Shown in pieces: positions 11,234 through 19,304 of a DNA stretch of 64,000 bases (the stretch's first letter is position 1; every line of letters starts with the position of its first letter). Origin of the DNA: Microbispora catharanthi (lineage in GTDB: Bacteria; Actinomycetota; Actinomycetes; Streptosporangiales; Streptosporangiaceae). The notes under the pieces were generated by a model that saw only the letters and a list, made by a program, of their open reading frames with translations, did no database searches and was not told the origin of the DNA. Location: assembly GCF_006334915.2 (NCBI RefSeq), contig NZ_VDMA02000024.1, positions 1-64,000 of the forward strand, written 5' to 3'. The translations under genes and the position numbers were made by a program.

Positions 11234-11277
11234 TCGCTGGTTCTCCTTGGTTCGATGGTGGTGCTGACGGTGAGCGT

Positions 11278-12117
11278 TCACTTCACGGCGCCCGCGGTGA
11301 GGCCCTGCACGAGGTAGCGCTGCAGCAGCAGGAACCCGGCCACCACGGGGACGCTGACGACCAGTGAGGCCGCCATGATCTGGTTCCAGTAGACGTCGTT
11401 CTCGGTCGCGTACCCCTGGAGGCCGACGGCGAGCGTGCGGCTCGACTCGTCGGTCATGACCGAGGCGAACAGCACCTCCCCCCACGCGGTCATGAACGCG
11501 TAGATCGCGACGGCCACGATACCGGGGGTGGCGGCGGGCAGGACGACCCGCAGCAGGGCCCCGATAGGGCCGCTGCCGTCCACCTGGGCGGCCTCGTCCA
11601 GGGCCGTGGGGATCGAGTCGAAATATCCGGCCAGCATCCAGATCGAGAACGGCAGCGAGAAGGTCAGATAGGTGATGATCAGCCCGGTGCGGCTGGCGTA
11701 CAACTCGACCCCGAGCGCGGTCCCGAGGTTCACGTAGATCATGAACAGCGGGAGCAGGAAGAGGATGCCGGGGAACATCTGCGTCGACAGCACGGTGACC
11801 GAGAAGATCCGGCGGCCGGGGAAGCGGAAGCGGCTGATGGCGTACGCCGCGAAGATCGCGATGAGGACCGACACCAGCGCGGCCACCGACGACACGATCA
11901 GGCTGTTGGCGAAGTAACGCGCCAGCGGGACCGTCCGCCACATGTCGGCGAACGGCCGAAGCGTGATCGTGGTGGGGATCCAGTGGAAGTCCCCCTGCAC
12001 GTCCCGCAGCGGCTTGATCGCCGAGGTCAGCATCACGTAGAGCGGGGTCAGGGTGAACAGGCCGAGCAGGCCGAGGCCGGCCCACCGCGCCCACGGCAGC
12101 CAGCGGGGCTCACGCAT
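11278..12117 (-). CDS. Sugar ABC transporter permease (MalG/CebG type)
   Basis: The 279-residue integral membrane protein has about six hydrophobic helices. The first is [19 protein letters not shown]; the others surround the permease domain. The ATPase-contact EAA loop is [21 protein letters not shown] (about 190-210), and the protein ends in [14 protein letters not shown], typical of MalG-like subunits. Its ATG overlaps the stop of the upstream permease by eight bases, so translation is probably coupled. It would form the membrane channel with the neighbouring permease. No ATPase gene lies in this operon, so a shared MsiK-like ATPase encoded elsewhere probably drives uptake, as in other actinobacterial sugar systems (inference). 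Confidence 0.92.
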   Translation of the reverse strand: MREPRWLPWARWAGLGLLGLFTLTPLYVMLTSAIKPLRDVQGDFHWIPTTITLRPFADMWRTVPLARYFANSLIVSSVAALVSVLIAIFAAYAISRFRFPGRRIFSVTVLSTQMFPGILFLLPLFMIYVNLGTALGVELYASRTGLIITYLTFSLPFSIWMLAGYFDSIPTALDEAAQVDGSGPIGALLRVVLPAATPGIVAVAIYAFMTAWGEVLFASVMTDESSRTLAVGLQGYATENDVYWNQIMAASLVVSVPVVAGFLLLQRYLVQGLTAGAVK

Positions 12118-13336
12118 CGTTTCTCCTCCGCGACGTCGCCACCAGATACACGGCGGTCACCAGCAGCAGGAACAGCAGGAGCAGCACCGACATGGCCGAG
12201 CCCGAGCCGAAGTTCCAGGTGACGAACGAGCTCTGGTAGATGTGGATCGAGATCAGGTCCGCCTCGTGCGGGGCCGACTTGCCGAACAGCACGTACGGCG
12301 TGTTGAAGTCGTTGAAGGTCCACAGGAACAGCACCAGCACGAGCACCTGGTTGACGGGGCGCAGCATGGGCAGCGTCACCGCGCGCAGTCGCCGGCCCCA
12401 GCCCGCGCCGTCGATCGCGGCCGCCTCGTACAGGTCGTCGGGGATGTTCTGCAGCCCGGCCATCAGCACGAGGAAGGAGAACGGCCACGACCGCCACACG
12501 CAGACCACGATGAGGGACCAGAAGCTGTTGGCCCCGATCAGCCAGAAAGGCCGCTCGCCGAACAGGTGCAGCTGGTCCACGAGCACGTGGTTGACGAGCC
12601 CCGAGTCGCGCTGGAGCAGGAAGCTCCAGGTGATCACCCCGGCGTAGACCGGCAGGGCGTACGGCACGAGGAACAGCGCGCGCAGCACGGCCCGGCCCCG
12701 GAACGAGCCCTGCATGAGCACCGCGCCGCAGATGCCGAACAGCCACGACAGCCCGACGGTGAGCACGGTGAACGCGACGGTGACGAGGAACGAGTGCAGC
12801 AGCGAGCGGCCGACCGCGCTGTCGAAGTCGACCGCGACGCTGTAGTTGTCCAGCCCCGCGAAGGGCGCGGCCGACCAGTTGCGCAGGAAGAACTGGGTGA
12901 GCTTCAGGAAGCTCATCCCGATGCCGATCAGCATCGGCACCAGGTGGACGAGCAGTTCGAGCAGCACGGCCGGAAGAATCAGCAGGTAGGGCAGGGCGAC
13001 GCGGCGCAACCGCACCGGGACCCGGTCTACGAGCCCCCGCCGCCGGCCGCCCGGAGGCGGAGGGCCGTCTGGAGACGCGGGCCTTCGTCCCGCGCCGGGC
13101 CGGGACGTTGCGGGCTGGGACGTGGCGGGCCGGGACGCGGCGGGCCGGGACGTGGCGGGCACCACCGTCGAATCCGATGCGTGGACCGCCGGATCCGTCC
13201 GGCGAGGGGATCGCTCGCCTGATGCCGTCCTTGTACGCCCCGGTGGGGCATCGGTCAGGGCTTGGCCGTCGCCTGCCCCGGCCACCTCGGCCGGGGACAG
13301 CGAGAAGCCGTCCTCTTCAGGGGACGGAGGAGTCAC
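12110..13336 (-). CDS. Sugar ABC transporter permease (MalF/CebF type) with Pro-rich N-tail
   Basis: The chosen GTG start at 13336 has GAGAGGAAG about 5 bases upstream (408 residues). The first ~115 residues are a hydrophilic, low-complexity Ser/Pro/Ala/Thr/Arg tail containing repeats of the type SRPAxSRPATSQPATSRP. The six-helix permease core then starts at ALPYLLILPAVLLELLVHLV. The EAA loop is YEAAAIDGAGWGRRLRAVTLPML near residue 310. Family members usually have a 20-40 residue N-tail, so either the tail is an expansion or translation starts later, for example at a GTG just before the first helix. It is followed by the second permease with an eight-base overlap. It pairs with that subunit to form the membrane channel. 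Confidence 0.88.
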   Translation of the reverse strand: MTPPSPEEDGFSLSPAEVAGAGDGQALTDAPPGRTRTASGERSPRRTDPAVHASDSTVVPATSRPAASRPATSQPATSRPGAGRRPASPDGPPPPGGRRRGLVDRVPVRLRRVALPYLLILPAVLLELLVHLVPMLIGIGMSFLKLTQFFLRNWSAAPFAGLDNYSVAVDFDSAVGRSLLHSFLVTVAFTVLTVGLSWLFGICGAVLMQGSFRGRAVLRALFLVPYALPVYAGVITWSFLLQRDSGLVNHVLVDQLHLFGERPFWLIGANSFWSLIVVCVWRSWPFSFLVLMAGLQNIPDDLYEAAAIDGAGWGRRLRAVTLPMLRPVNQVLVLVLFLWTFNDFNTPYVLFGKSAPHEADLISIHIYQSSFVTWNFGSGSAMSVLLLLFLLLVTAVYLVATSRRRNDA

Positions 13337-13413
13337 GGACTTCCTCTCGATGTCGAGGGTCTGCGTCGGGGCGCCGGGCGGAGCCTCCGCCCGGCGCCGG
13401 ATTACCGGGCCGC

Positions 13414-14733
13414 TCAGCCGCCCATCTGCTGGTTGGCCTCGGTCAGCTTGGCCTTGACGGCCTCCTCGGTGACCGGCTTGCCGCTCGCGGCGTCGGCGAA
13501 CAGCTGGTTCATCGCGTTGCCCACGAGCGTCTCGAACTGGCTCTCCTGCGCCACCTGCGGCAGCGGCGCGGCCGTGGTGGAGAGGATCTGCTGGAACGTC
13601 TTGATCGTCTCGCTCTCGAACGCCGGGTCGTCGTAGGCGTCCGTGACGGTCGGCAGCGAGCCGTACGCCTTGTTGAGGTTCTGCTGGGTCTGCTTGGACG
13701 TCATGAACTGGGCGAACTTCAGCGCCCCGTCCTTGTTCGCGGCCGTCTTGAAGACGGCGAGGTTGATGCCGGCGACCATCGCGTTCACCTGCTTGCCGCC
13801 CTGCGACGGGTCGGGCAGCGGGATCGGGGCCAGGCCGTAGTCGTCCTCGGTCCAGCCGGCCTGCTTGAGCTGCGTGGCGATCGACTGCCACATCAGCATG
13901 CCGGCCTTGCCCGAGACGAAGTCCTGCACCGCCTCGGTGCCGTTGGCGTACTCGGCGTTGCTCGGGTTGACGATCTTGTGGGCGGCCATCAGGTCGAGGT
14001 ACTGCTTGATGGCCGCGACCTCCTGGTCGGAGTCGAAGTGCGGCTTGCCGGAGGCGTCGAACAGGTCCGCGCCGTGCTGCTGCCCGAAGATGAAGGCGTG
14101 GTGGGCGTTCTCGCTGACGCTCGCTCCCTCCACGGCGAGCCCCCACTTGCCGTCCTTGGTCAGCTTCCTGCCGTCGGCGATCAGCTCGTCCCAGGTGGCC
14201 GGCGGCTTGTCGATCCCGGCCTCCTTGAACATCTTCTTGTTGTAGAAGAGGCCGTACGTCATGCCGTAGATCGGCACGGCGGTGGGCGGCTGGCCGGGGG
14301 CGCCGGTCGCGGCGAGGCTGGGGCCGAGGAAGCGCTCCTTGCCGCCGAGCGTCTTGAGCAGCGCGTCGTCCCACGGCACGAACGCCCCGGTCGCCTGCAG
14401 CGAGGCCGACCAGGTGTTGCCGATGTTGACGACGTCCGGGCCCTTTCCCGACGTCGTCGCGGCGAGGATCCGGTTGAGCAGGTCGGCCCAGGGGACGACC
14501 TCCAGGTTCACCGTGATCCCGGTCTCCTTGGTGAACCTGTCCAGCTCGGGCTTGAGCACCTCCTTGTCGTTCTCCAGGCTGGTGCCCTGGTTGGACGCCC
14601 AGTAGGTGATCGTCTGGGCCGCGCTCCCACCGGCCGAGCCGGCTTTGGACGACGAGTCGTCGGCACCGCAGGCGGTCGCGGCGAGCACGAGGGCTCCGGC
14701 GACGGCGAAGAGATATGGCTTGCGTCTGCGCAC
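13414..14733 (-). CDS. Sugar ABC transporter substrate-binding lipoprotein (CebE-like)
   Basis: GTG 14733 is preferred because GAGGAC lies seven bases upstream; an in-frame GTG at 14748 is the alternative. The 439-residue product starts with MRRRKPYLF, a hydrophobic core, and a lipobox ending ATAC, so it should be a membrane-anchored lipoprotein. The rest is a family 1 solute-binding protein: TITYWASNQG, the GKGPDVVNIGNTWSASLQ segment, YGLFYNKKMFKEAGI, and PPATWDELIADGRKL. It captures an oligosaccharide outside the cell for the two permeases downstream. It is the first gene of the operon, and two LacI-type operators lie about 205 and 380 bases upstream. Confidence 0.93.
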   Translation of the reverse strand: MRRRKPYLFAVAGALVLAATACGADDSSSKAGSAGGSAAQTITYWASNQGTSLENDKEVLKPELDRFTKETGITVNLEVVPWADLLNRILAATTSGKGPDVVNIGNTWSASLQATGAFVPWDDALLKTLGGKERFLGPSLAATGAPGQPPTAVPIYGMTYGLFYNKKMFKEAGIDKPPATWDELIADGRKLTKDGKWGLAVEGASVSENAHHAFIFGQQHGADLFDASGKPHFDSDQEVAAIKQYLDLMAAHKIVNPSNAEYANGTEAVQDFVSGKAGMLMWQSIATQLKQAGWTEDDYGLAPIPLPDPSQGGKQVNAMVAGINLAVFKTAANKDGALKFAQFMTSKQTQQNLNKAYGSLPTVTDAYDDPAFESETIKTFQQILSTTAAPLPQVAQESQFETLVGNAMNQLFADAASGKPVTEEAVKAKLTEANQQMGG

Positions 14734-14938
14734 GGGTGTTGTCCTCACTCTTGCGGGTGCGACCGCCCGCCCGTGCGGGCGGCGGCCTGGGGGGTGAACG
14801 GTCCTTGCGCCTGTGCCAGCGGTGCTGTGCCAGCGCGGTTTTGCCACAGCGCGGCGCGGACGACCCCGCATGCGCGGGAGTCGCCCCAGGTGACAGGCGT
14901 CGGCCACGCGAGCACGGGCTCTCCTCACCGCCATCGGC

Positions 14939-14956
14939 TTGGAGAGCGCTCTCCAA
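14939..14956. promoter_or_regulatory. Perfect LacI-type operator of the sugar transporter operon
   Basis: TTGGAGAGCGCTCTCCAA is an 18-base perfect palindrome, the best of three copies in the window. It lies about 205 bases upstream of the binding-protein start and shares its 14-base core with the site before the lacI gene. This is the likely main repression site of the uptake operon. Confidence 0.85.
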
Positions 14957-15112
14957 GGAGGAGAGTGTCGCGGAAGGCGAAGAGTGTCAAGGGGCGGCCC
15001 TCCCCCGCGCCCGCGCAGCCGACCGCTCCGACTGCGCTTTCCCCCGCTGAACTGGGGATTTCCGCCGCGTTGAGGGCCGGCCTTGACAGGGTGGTCATCG
15101 GGGTCCAGGCTC

Positions 15113-15130
15113 TGGGAAAGCGCTCTCCAA
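15113..15130. promoter_or_regulatory. Secondary LacI-type operator
   Basis: TGGGAAAGCGCTCTCCAA matches the 14939 site at 16 of 18 positions, with a perfect right half and a weaker left half. It is 174 bases (about 16.5 helical turns) from the primary site, so looping between the two is possible. Confidence 0.65.
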
Positions 15131-15368
15131 TTCGCTTTCCCGCATCTCCGCCGAAGAGAGGCCGCCGTTTCCCAACCGCGTGCCGGGCACGCCCCCGGCC
15201 TCCCATCCGGGGTGCCGCACCGCCCCCGCCCCGCCCGTTCAGGCCTGTACGCAGGACACTTGACCAGGCCTATACGCCTTTTTGACTTTTTTGAGCAATT
15301 TGTGCGTCCGTTCGGACTTCGGGGGTAGCTCGCCGCTCCAGGGACGATTTCGACCCAAGGAGGCTTCA

Positions 15369-16340
15369 GTGAGCGACTTCCATACCGAGACGCGAACATA
15401 CGCCGGGGGAAGCGAGCTGCCGCAGGGCGCCGGCCGGCAGCAGGCCGGACAGCAGGGGACCGGATATCAGGGCGCCCCGCAGCAGGGCACCGCGCAGCAG
15501 GTCCGGCAGGCGGCGCAGGAGACGGCGCACGAGGCCAGGACGGCCGCCGGCGAGGTGGCGGTCACCGCCAAGGACCAGGCGCGTACGGTGGCCCACGAGG
15601 CCAGGGAGCAGACTCGGCAGGTTCTCCACCAGTTGCGCAGGCACACCGACGAGCAGGCGCGGCACCAGAGCAGGCGCGCGGCGGGCGCGATCCGGCAGTG
15701 GACCGGCGAGCTGGAGGCCATCGGCGACAACTCCAAGCCCGACTCCCCCATGCGGGGCGTGGTCCAGCAGGTCGCGGAGCAGGGTCACCGCGCCGCCGAC
15801 TACCTGGAGACCGAGGGCCTGCACGGCGCGGTGCGCGACGTACAGGACTTCGCGCGGCGTCGCCCTGGGCTGTTCCTCGCCGGTGCCCTGGTCGCGGGCT
15901 TCCTCGTGGGACGTGCCGTCAAGGCCGTCGCCTCGGCCGAGGACCCCCACGCCGACGGTGCGGCGAGGCGGTTCGACTCCGGCACCGCATACGGCACCGA
16001 CGCCGACGGAAGCGGCGCCGCATACGGTTCCGGATCGCCCTCGTCCGCCCCGTACGGCACCCGCCCGCCGACGACGTACGGCACGGGCACGCAGCACACC
16101 CTGGTCGGAGAGTCGGTGAGCGGGAGCACGGGCACCGGCGGCCCGGGAACCGGCGTGACCGCCTCACCGTCGTACGGCACCGGCGACGGCTATCGAGCCG
16201 GTGACGGAACGCGCGACGGCACCGGGACCGGTTACACGACCGGCGCGCGCTACCCGTCCGAGGAGATCCGGGACGGCCGCCCCGACGGCCACGCGGACGG
16301 CTATCCGGGGACGCCGGGCAACGGAGGTGGCCCGCGATGA
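15369..16340 (+). CDS. Ala/Gln-rich single-span membrane protein, unrecognised
   Basis: GTG 15369 follows AAGGAGG by five bases (323 residues). The first ~160 residues are hydrophilic and rich in Ala, Gln, Arg and Glu with a long amphipathic helical look (QARTVAHEAREQTRQVLHQL). A single hydrophobic segment at about 167-185 (GLFLAGALVAGFLVGRAV) is followed by a Gly/Ser/Tyr/Thr-rich tail with many YGT motifs, ending in GNGGGPR. I do not recognise a named domain. The layout (helical region, one membrane span, disordered tail) is seen in nutrient-deprivation/LEA-like proteins that sit beside DUF1469 and DUF3618 genes in actinobacteria. Its stop overlaps the next start (ATGA), so the three genes are translationally coupled. 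Confidence 0.8.
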   Translation: MSDFHTETRTYAGGSELPQGAGRQQAGQQGTGYQGAPQQGTAQQVRQAAQETAHEARTAAGEVAVTAKDQARTVAHEAREQTRQVLHQLRRHTDEQARHQSRRAAGAIRQWTGELEAIGDNSKPDSPMRGVVQQVAEQGHRAADYLETEGLHGAVRDVQDFARRRPGLFLAGALVAGFLVGRAVKAVASAEDPHADGAARRFDSGTAYGTDADGSGAAYGSGSPSSAPYGTRPPTTYGTGTQHTLVGESVSGSTGTGGPGTGVTASPSYGTGDGYRAGDGTRDGTGTGYTTGARYPSEEIRDGRPDGHADGYPGTPGNGGGPR

Positions 16341-16735
16341 GCTACCCCAGCCCGCCCGCCGAGCCCTCACTGGGCAAGCTGGTCGGGGAGATCGGCGAGG
16401 ACCTGTCCACGCTGTTCCGCCAGGAGGTGGAGCTCGCCAAGGCCGAGATCCGGCAGGAGGCCGCCAAGGCCGGCAAGGCCGCCGGAATGCTCGGCGGGGC
16501 CGGCTTCGCCGGATACATGGTGGCGCTCCTCGTCACGCTGGCCGTCGTGTTCGGGCTCGGCAACGTCATGGACCTGGCCTGGGCCGCGCTCATCGTCGCG
16601 GCCGTGTGGGCGGTGATCGGCGGGGTGCTGTTCGCACGGGGCAGGGAGCGCATGCGCGAGGTGAACCCCACGCCCGAGCAGACCATCGAGACGCTGAAGG
16701 AGGACGTGCGATGGGCGCGAGCCCAGAGGAGATAA
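16337..16735 (+). CDS. Holin-like DUF1469 membrane protein
   Basis: The 132-residue protein belongs to the phage holin superfamily III / DUF1469 group. It has an N-terminal amphipathic helix (LGKLVGEIGEDLSTLFRQEVELAKAEI, residues about 12-38), then two adjacent membrane helices (about 52-75 and 82-105) and a short basic C-terminus. Family knowledge: these are cell-envelope proteins of unknown function that are almost always found next to DUF3618 genes; there is no evidence of lysis here. It overlaps the upstream gene by four bases and the downstream gene by 25 bases. Confidence 0.88.
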   Translation: MSYPSPPAEPSLGKLVGEIGEDLSTLFRQEVELAKAEIRQEAAKAGKAAGMLGGAGFAGYMVALLVTLAVVFGLGNVMDLAWAALIVAAVWAVIGGVLFARGRERMREVNPTPEQTIETLKEDVRWARAQRR

Positions 16736-17427
16736 GGGCCGAGATCGAGATCACGCGGGCGGAACTCGCCGCCGACGTGGACCGGCTCGCCGACCGGACG
16801 AGCCCGGCGCGCATCGTGCGGCGCCGTACGGACAGGGTGCGCCAGGCGGCGCAATCGGTGAGGGAGAAGGTGATGGGAGTGCCGGCACACGCCACCCACA
16901 CGGTTCGCGACCAGGCCGGTGAGGCCGCGGGGACGATGCGGGACGCCGCGGCGCACGCCGGTGAGACGGTCCGCGACGCGGCGGCACAGGCGGGCGAGAC
17001 GGTCCGCGGCACCGCCGCCGAGGCGGGCGAGATGGTGCGGCACGGCGCCCAGCAGGCCGCCCAGACCGTGCGCGACGCGCCGCGGCAGGCGATGCGCAGC
17101 ACGCAGGGCAACCCGCTCGCCACGGGGTTGATCGCCTTCGGGGCGGGGCTGCTGGCCGCGAGCCTGCTGCCGAAGACCTCCGCCGAGGAACGGGCGGCCG
17201 TGCAGGTCAAGGACCGGGCCGGTGAGATGGTCGAGCCGGTGAAGCAGGCCGTCCAGGAGACCGCGCAGCGTGTGGGCGAGGACGCCAGGCAGGCGGTCCA
17301 GCAGGTGCGTGAAACGGCCGCGGAGGCGACCAGGACCACCGGCGAGGAGGCTCGCGACCAGGCGCGCCAGGTCACCGAGCAGACCCGCGACCAGGCACGG
17401 CAGATGACCGGGCAGGCCCGGTCGTAG
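16711..17427 (+). CDS. DUF3618 protein with 11-residue repeats
   Basis: ATG 16711 lies inside the end of the previous gene. The 238-residue product opens with the DUF3618 signature SPEEIRAEIEITRAELAADVDRL, followed by RTSPARIVRRRTDRVR. Residues about 70-130 contain degenerate 11-residue units (AGETVRDAAAQ, AGETVRGTAAE), an amphipathic LEA/apolipoprotein-like pattern. One membrane segment lies near 133-152 (LIAFGAGLLAASLLP), and a second Gln/Arg/Ala-rich helix ends the protein (TEQTRDQARQ). It is probably a membrane-associated envelope or stress protein. It ends just before a strong hairpin. Confidence 0.85.
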   Translation: MGASPEEIRAEIEITRAELAADVDRLADRTSPARIVRRRTDRVRQAAQSVREKVMGVPAHATHTVRDQAGEAAGTMRDAAAHAGETVRDAAAQAGETVRGTAAEAGEMVRHGAQQAAQTVRDAPRQAMRSTQGNPLATGLIAFGAGLLAASLLPKTSAEERAAVQVKDRAGEMVEPVKQAVQETAQRVGEDARQAVQQVRETAAEATRTTGEEARDQARQVTEQTRDQARQMTGQARS

Positions 17428-17450
17428 CACCCCGTGTGGGAACGTTCCGA

Positions 17451-17480
17451 GGGCCGGGCCCGGCAGGAAGGGCCCGGCCC
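17451..17480 (+). terminator. Hairpin terminator after the DUF3618 operon
   Basis: A perfect 11-base stem, GGGCCGGGCCC and GGGCCCGGCCC, encloses an eight-base loop, 24 bases after the DUF3618 stop. There is no U-run, as is common in high-GC actinobacterial terminators. Confidence 0.75.
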
Positions 17481-17683
17481 TCGGCGTGTCCGTCCCCGCC
17501 CGGCTCCTTCCTCTGGCCCTCCCGTCCTCCCCCTGGCTCCCCGGCTCGTCTCCCGCATGCCCGGACCGCTCCGCTCGCTCCTGGCCGCCCTCAGCGGCCG
17601 CAGAGACTCCCGCGCAACCGGACCGCCTCGAGCGCGTTGTGCTCGTCGACAGCCGTCCGAGCCCCAACCGACCACACCGAGGC

Positions 17684-17716
17684 ATTTACAATACAGAGCT
17701 GTACTGTATTGTAAAT
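17684..17716. promoter_or_regulatory. Operator-promoter of the TetR gene: perfect 13-base inverted repeat
   Basis: ATTTACAATACAG (17684-17696) and its exact complement CTGTATTGTAAAT (17704-17716) are separated by seven bases. The site ends three bases before the TetR start codon. TTTACA inside the left arm resembles a -35 box, and the right arm holds a possible -10, so binding would block transcription. The arms are strikingly AT-rich against the GC-rich surroundings. Confidence 0.75.
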
Positions 17717-17719
17717 AAC

Positions 17720-18322
17720 ATGGGGGAAGCGGAGCGAGAGCGGCCGCCGGGGCGTCCGCGAAGCGCGGACATCGACGGGGCCATCCTCGCGGCAGCCGTG
17801 GATCTGCTGATCGAGCGCGGGATCGACGCGGTCACGATCGAGCAGGTCGCCCGGCGCGCCGGCGTGACCCGGGCGACGGTGTACCGGCGGTTCCCGGACA
17901 AGATCCGGCTGCTCGTCGCCGCGATCGGCGCGGGCCAGGACGCGTCGCCCCCGCCGCCGGAGCCGGTCGACATCGAGCAGATGCTCGCCGCATGGGCCCA
18001 CCACCTGGCCCGGCCCCGGCTACGACAGCTCACCCGCCGGCTGATGACGTCGCTCCACGACTACCCGGCCCTGCGCGAGGCGTACTGGAACGCAAGCATC
18101 CGGCGGCGCGAGGAGGCGATCCGCGCCAGCCTGGAGCACGCGCGTGATCGCGGAAGGTTCCCCCCCTCCGCCGACCTCGGTGTCATCCAGACGATTCTCA
18201 CCGGCGCGGTCGGCACGCACCTCACCACCCAGCCCGACACCAGCAGCGAGGACGAGATCCGGAACTTTCTGCTGGCCGTGCTCCACCAGACCGGTTACCG
18301 CAGGGACGAGCGACCGGTGTGA
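17720..18322 (+). CDS. TetR/AcrR-family regulator
   Basis: ATG 17720 gives 200 residues. The HTH region is DGAILAAAVDLLIERGIDAVTIEQVARRAGVTRATVYRRFPDKIRLL, shown here only by its key parts VARRAGVTRATVYRRFPDK at about residues 43-61. The remainder is an all-helical ligand-binding domain without obvious specificity. A 13-base perfect inverted repeat sits immediately upstream, so it is very likely autoregulated. It is followed after 16 bases by a methyltransferase gene on the same strand, which is the best guess for a co-regulated partner. No ligand can be proposed. Confidence 0.92.
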   Translation: MGEAERERPPGRPRSADIDGAILAAAVDLLIERGIDAVTIEQVARRAGVTRATVYRRFPDKIRLLVAAIGAGQDASPPPPEPVDIEQMLAAWAHHLARPRLRQLTRRLMTSLHDYPALREAYWNASIRRREEAIRASLEHARDRGRFPPSADLGVIQTILTGAVGTHLTTQPDTSSEDEIRNFLLAVLHQTGYRRDERPV

Positions 18323-18338
18323 TCACCGGGAGGACCGA

Positions 18339-19160
18339 ATGCGAAAGATCCCCGTCGACTTCACGGGAGTGCGCGTCACCGCGCTTCTGGAGCTCTACCT
18401 GCGCTGGCTCGACAGCCGGGACCGGCATCCGATCCTCGGCGACGAGTGGGCCCAGCGGGCGATCGACCTGCTGGACTTCGATTTCGACCAGTTCAAGCCG
18501 CTCGGCCTCGGACGCTTCGCGGTCGGGGTGCGCTCGAGGATGATGGACGACTGGGTCAGGGCATTCCTCGGCCGGACGCCGGGCGCGGTCGTCCTCGACA
18601 TCGGCTGCGGGTTCGACAGCCGTGTCCGGCGCATCGAGCCGGGAGACGGCCACCATTGGTACGACGTGGACTTCCCGGACATCGTCGAGATCGCCGGCCG
18701 GCTGTACTCCCCGCGTCCCGGTCACACCGCCGTCGGCGCATCCGTCACCGAGCCCGGCTGGCTCGATTCCGTCCCGCGCGACAGACCCGCGATCGTGGTC
18801 GCCGACGGCCTGCTGAACTTCCTCCCCGAACACGACGTACGGCGGATCCTGACCCAGATCGTCGAGCATTTTCCCAGCGGCGAGATCTGCTTCAACATCA
18901 CCTCCCCTGTGGTGAGGAAGCAGCGTGAGAAACGGCCGGTGCCGCTTTTCACGAAGTTCGGGATCGCCGAACAATGGTTTCCCGACGACCCGCGCGACGT
19001 CGAAGGATTCCATCGCCGGCTTCGCCTCGCGGAGGTCGGCAGCCCAGGTGACGCCGCCCTGCTCAGACGCTCCCCGCTGTACTACCGGCTGCTGGTGGCC
19101 CTGATCGGCCTGGTCCCCGCGTGGAGGAACCCCGGCTGGATCCTGCGTTATCGCTTCTGA
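18339..19160 (+). CDS. SAM-dependent methyltransferase (leucine carboxyl methyltransferase/TcmP-like)
   Basis: The 273-residue protein has the class I methyltransferase motif I as VVLDIGCGFDSRV (about residues 85-97), preceded by the RSRMMDDWVRAFL helix. YDVDFPDIVEIAGRLY (about 107-122) and the later VVADGLLNFLPEHDVRRIL are hallmarks of the LCM/PPM1/TcmP group. That group O-methylates carboxyl groups of small molecules or polyketides. The substrate is unknown; no biosynthetic cluster is adjacent. ATG 18339 is 16 bases after the TetR stop with GGGAGGA in the gap. Probably co-transcribed with the regulator. Confidence 0.88.
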   Translation: MRKIPVDFTGVRVTALLELYLRWLDSRDRHPILGDEWAQRAIDLLDFDFDQFKPLGLGRFAVGVRSRMMDDWVRAFLGRTPGAVVLDIGCGFDSRVRRIEPGDGHHWYDVDFPDIVEIAGRLYSPRPGHTAVGASVTEPGWLDSVPRDRPAIVVADGLLNFLPEHDVRRILTQIVEHFPSGEICFNITSPVVRKQREKRPVPLFTKFGIAEQWFPDDPRDVEGFHRRLRLAEVGSPGDAALLRRSPLYYRLLVALIGLVPAWRNPGWILRYRF

Positions 19161-19304
19161 CGCCGGCCCCCGCCGGCACGCCGAACACCGGTGACGGCGG
19201 AGGTTCGATGGCCAAGGCCGGCGAAGCCCCCGATGGGGCGCAGGGTTACGATCAAGGTGGAGGACGGATCGAGGGGGAGCGGTGATGGCGCGAGAGACCA
19301 GGCC

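Larger units (their letters stand above)
14734..15368. other. Long divergent regulatory gap between sugar operon and membrane-protein operon
   Basis: No gene is supported in these 635 bases. The leftmost ~200 bases precede the binding-protein gene and should be its untranslated leader. Two LacI-type operators lie at 14939 and 15113. A pair of direct repeats, CAGGCCTGTACGC (15240-15252) and CAGGCCTATACGC (15265-15277), centred 25 bases apart, precedes the rightward operon and may bind its regulator. An AAGGAGG ribosome binding site ends the gap before 15369. Confidence 0.6.

Noticed and set aside
13085-13175. GC-rich tandem repeat considered as a replication or attachment site
   Set aside because: It lies within the open frame of the permease N-terminal tail, and no integrase or replication gene is near.
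12110-14956. A 948-codon frame combining binding-protein sequence out of frame with the permease
   Set aside because: The N-terminal part is Arg/Pro/Gly-rich noise. The permease starts at GTG 13336, and the binding protein is in another frame.
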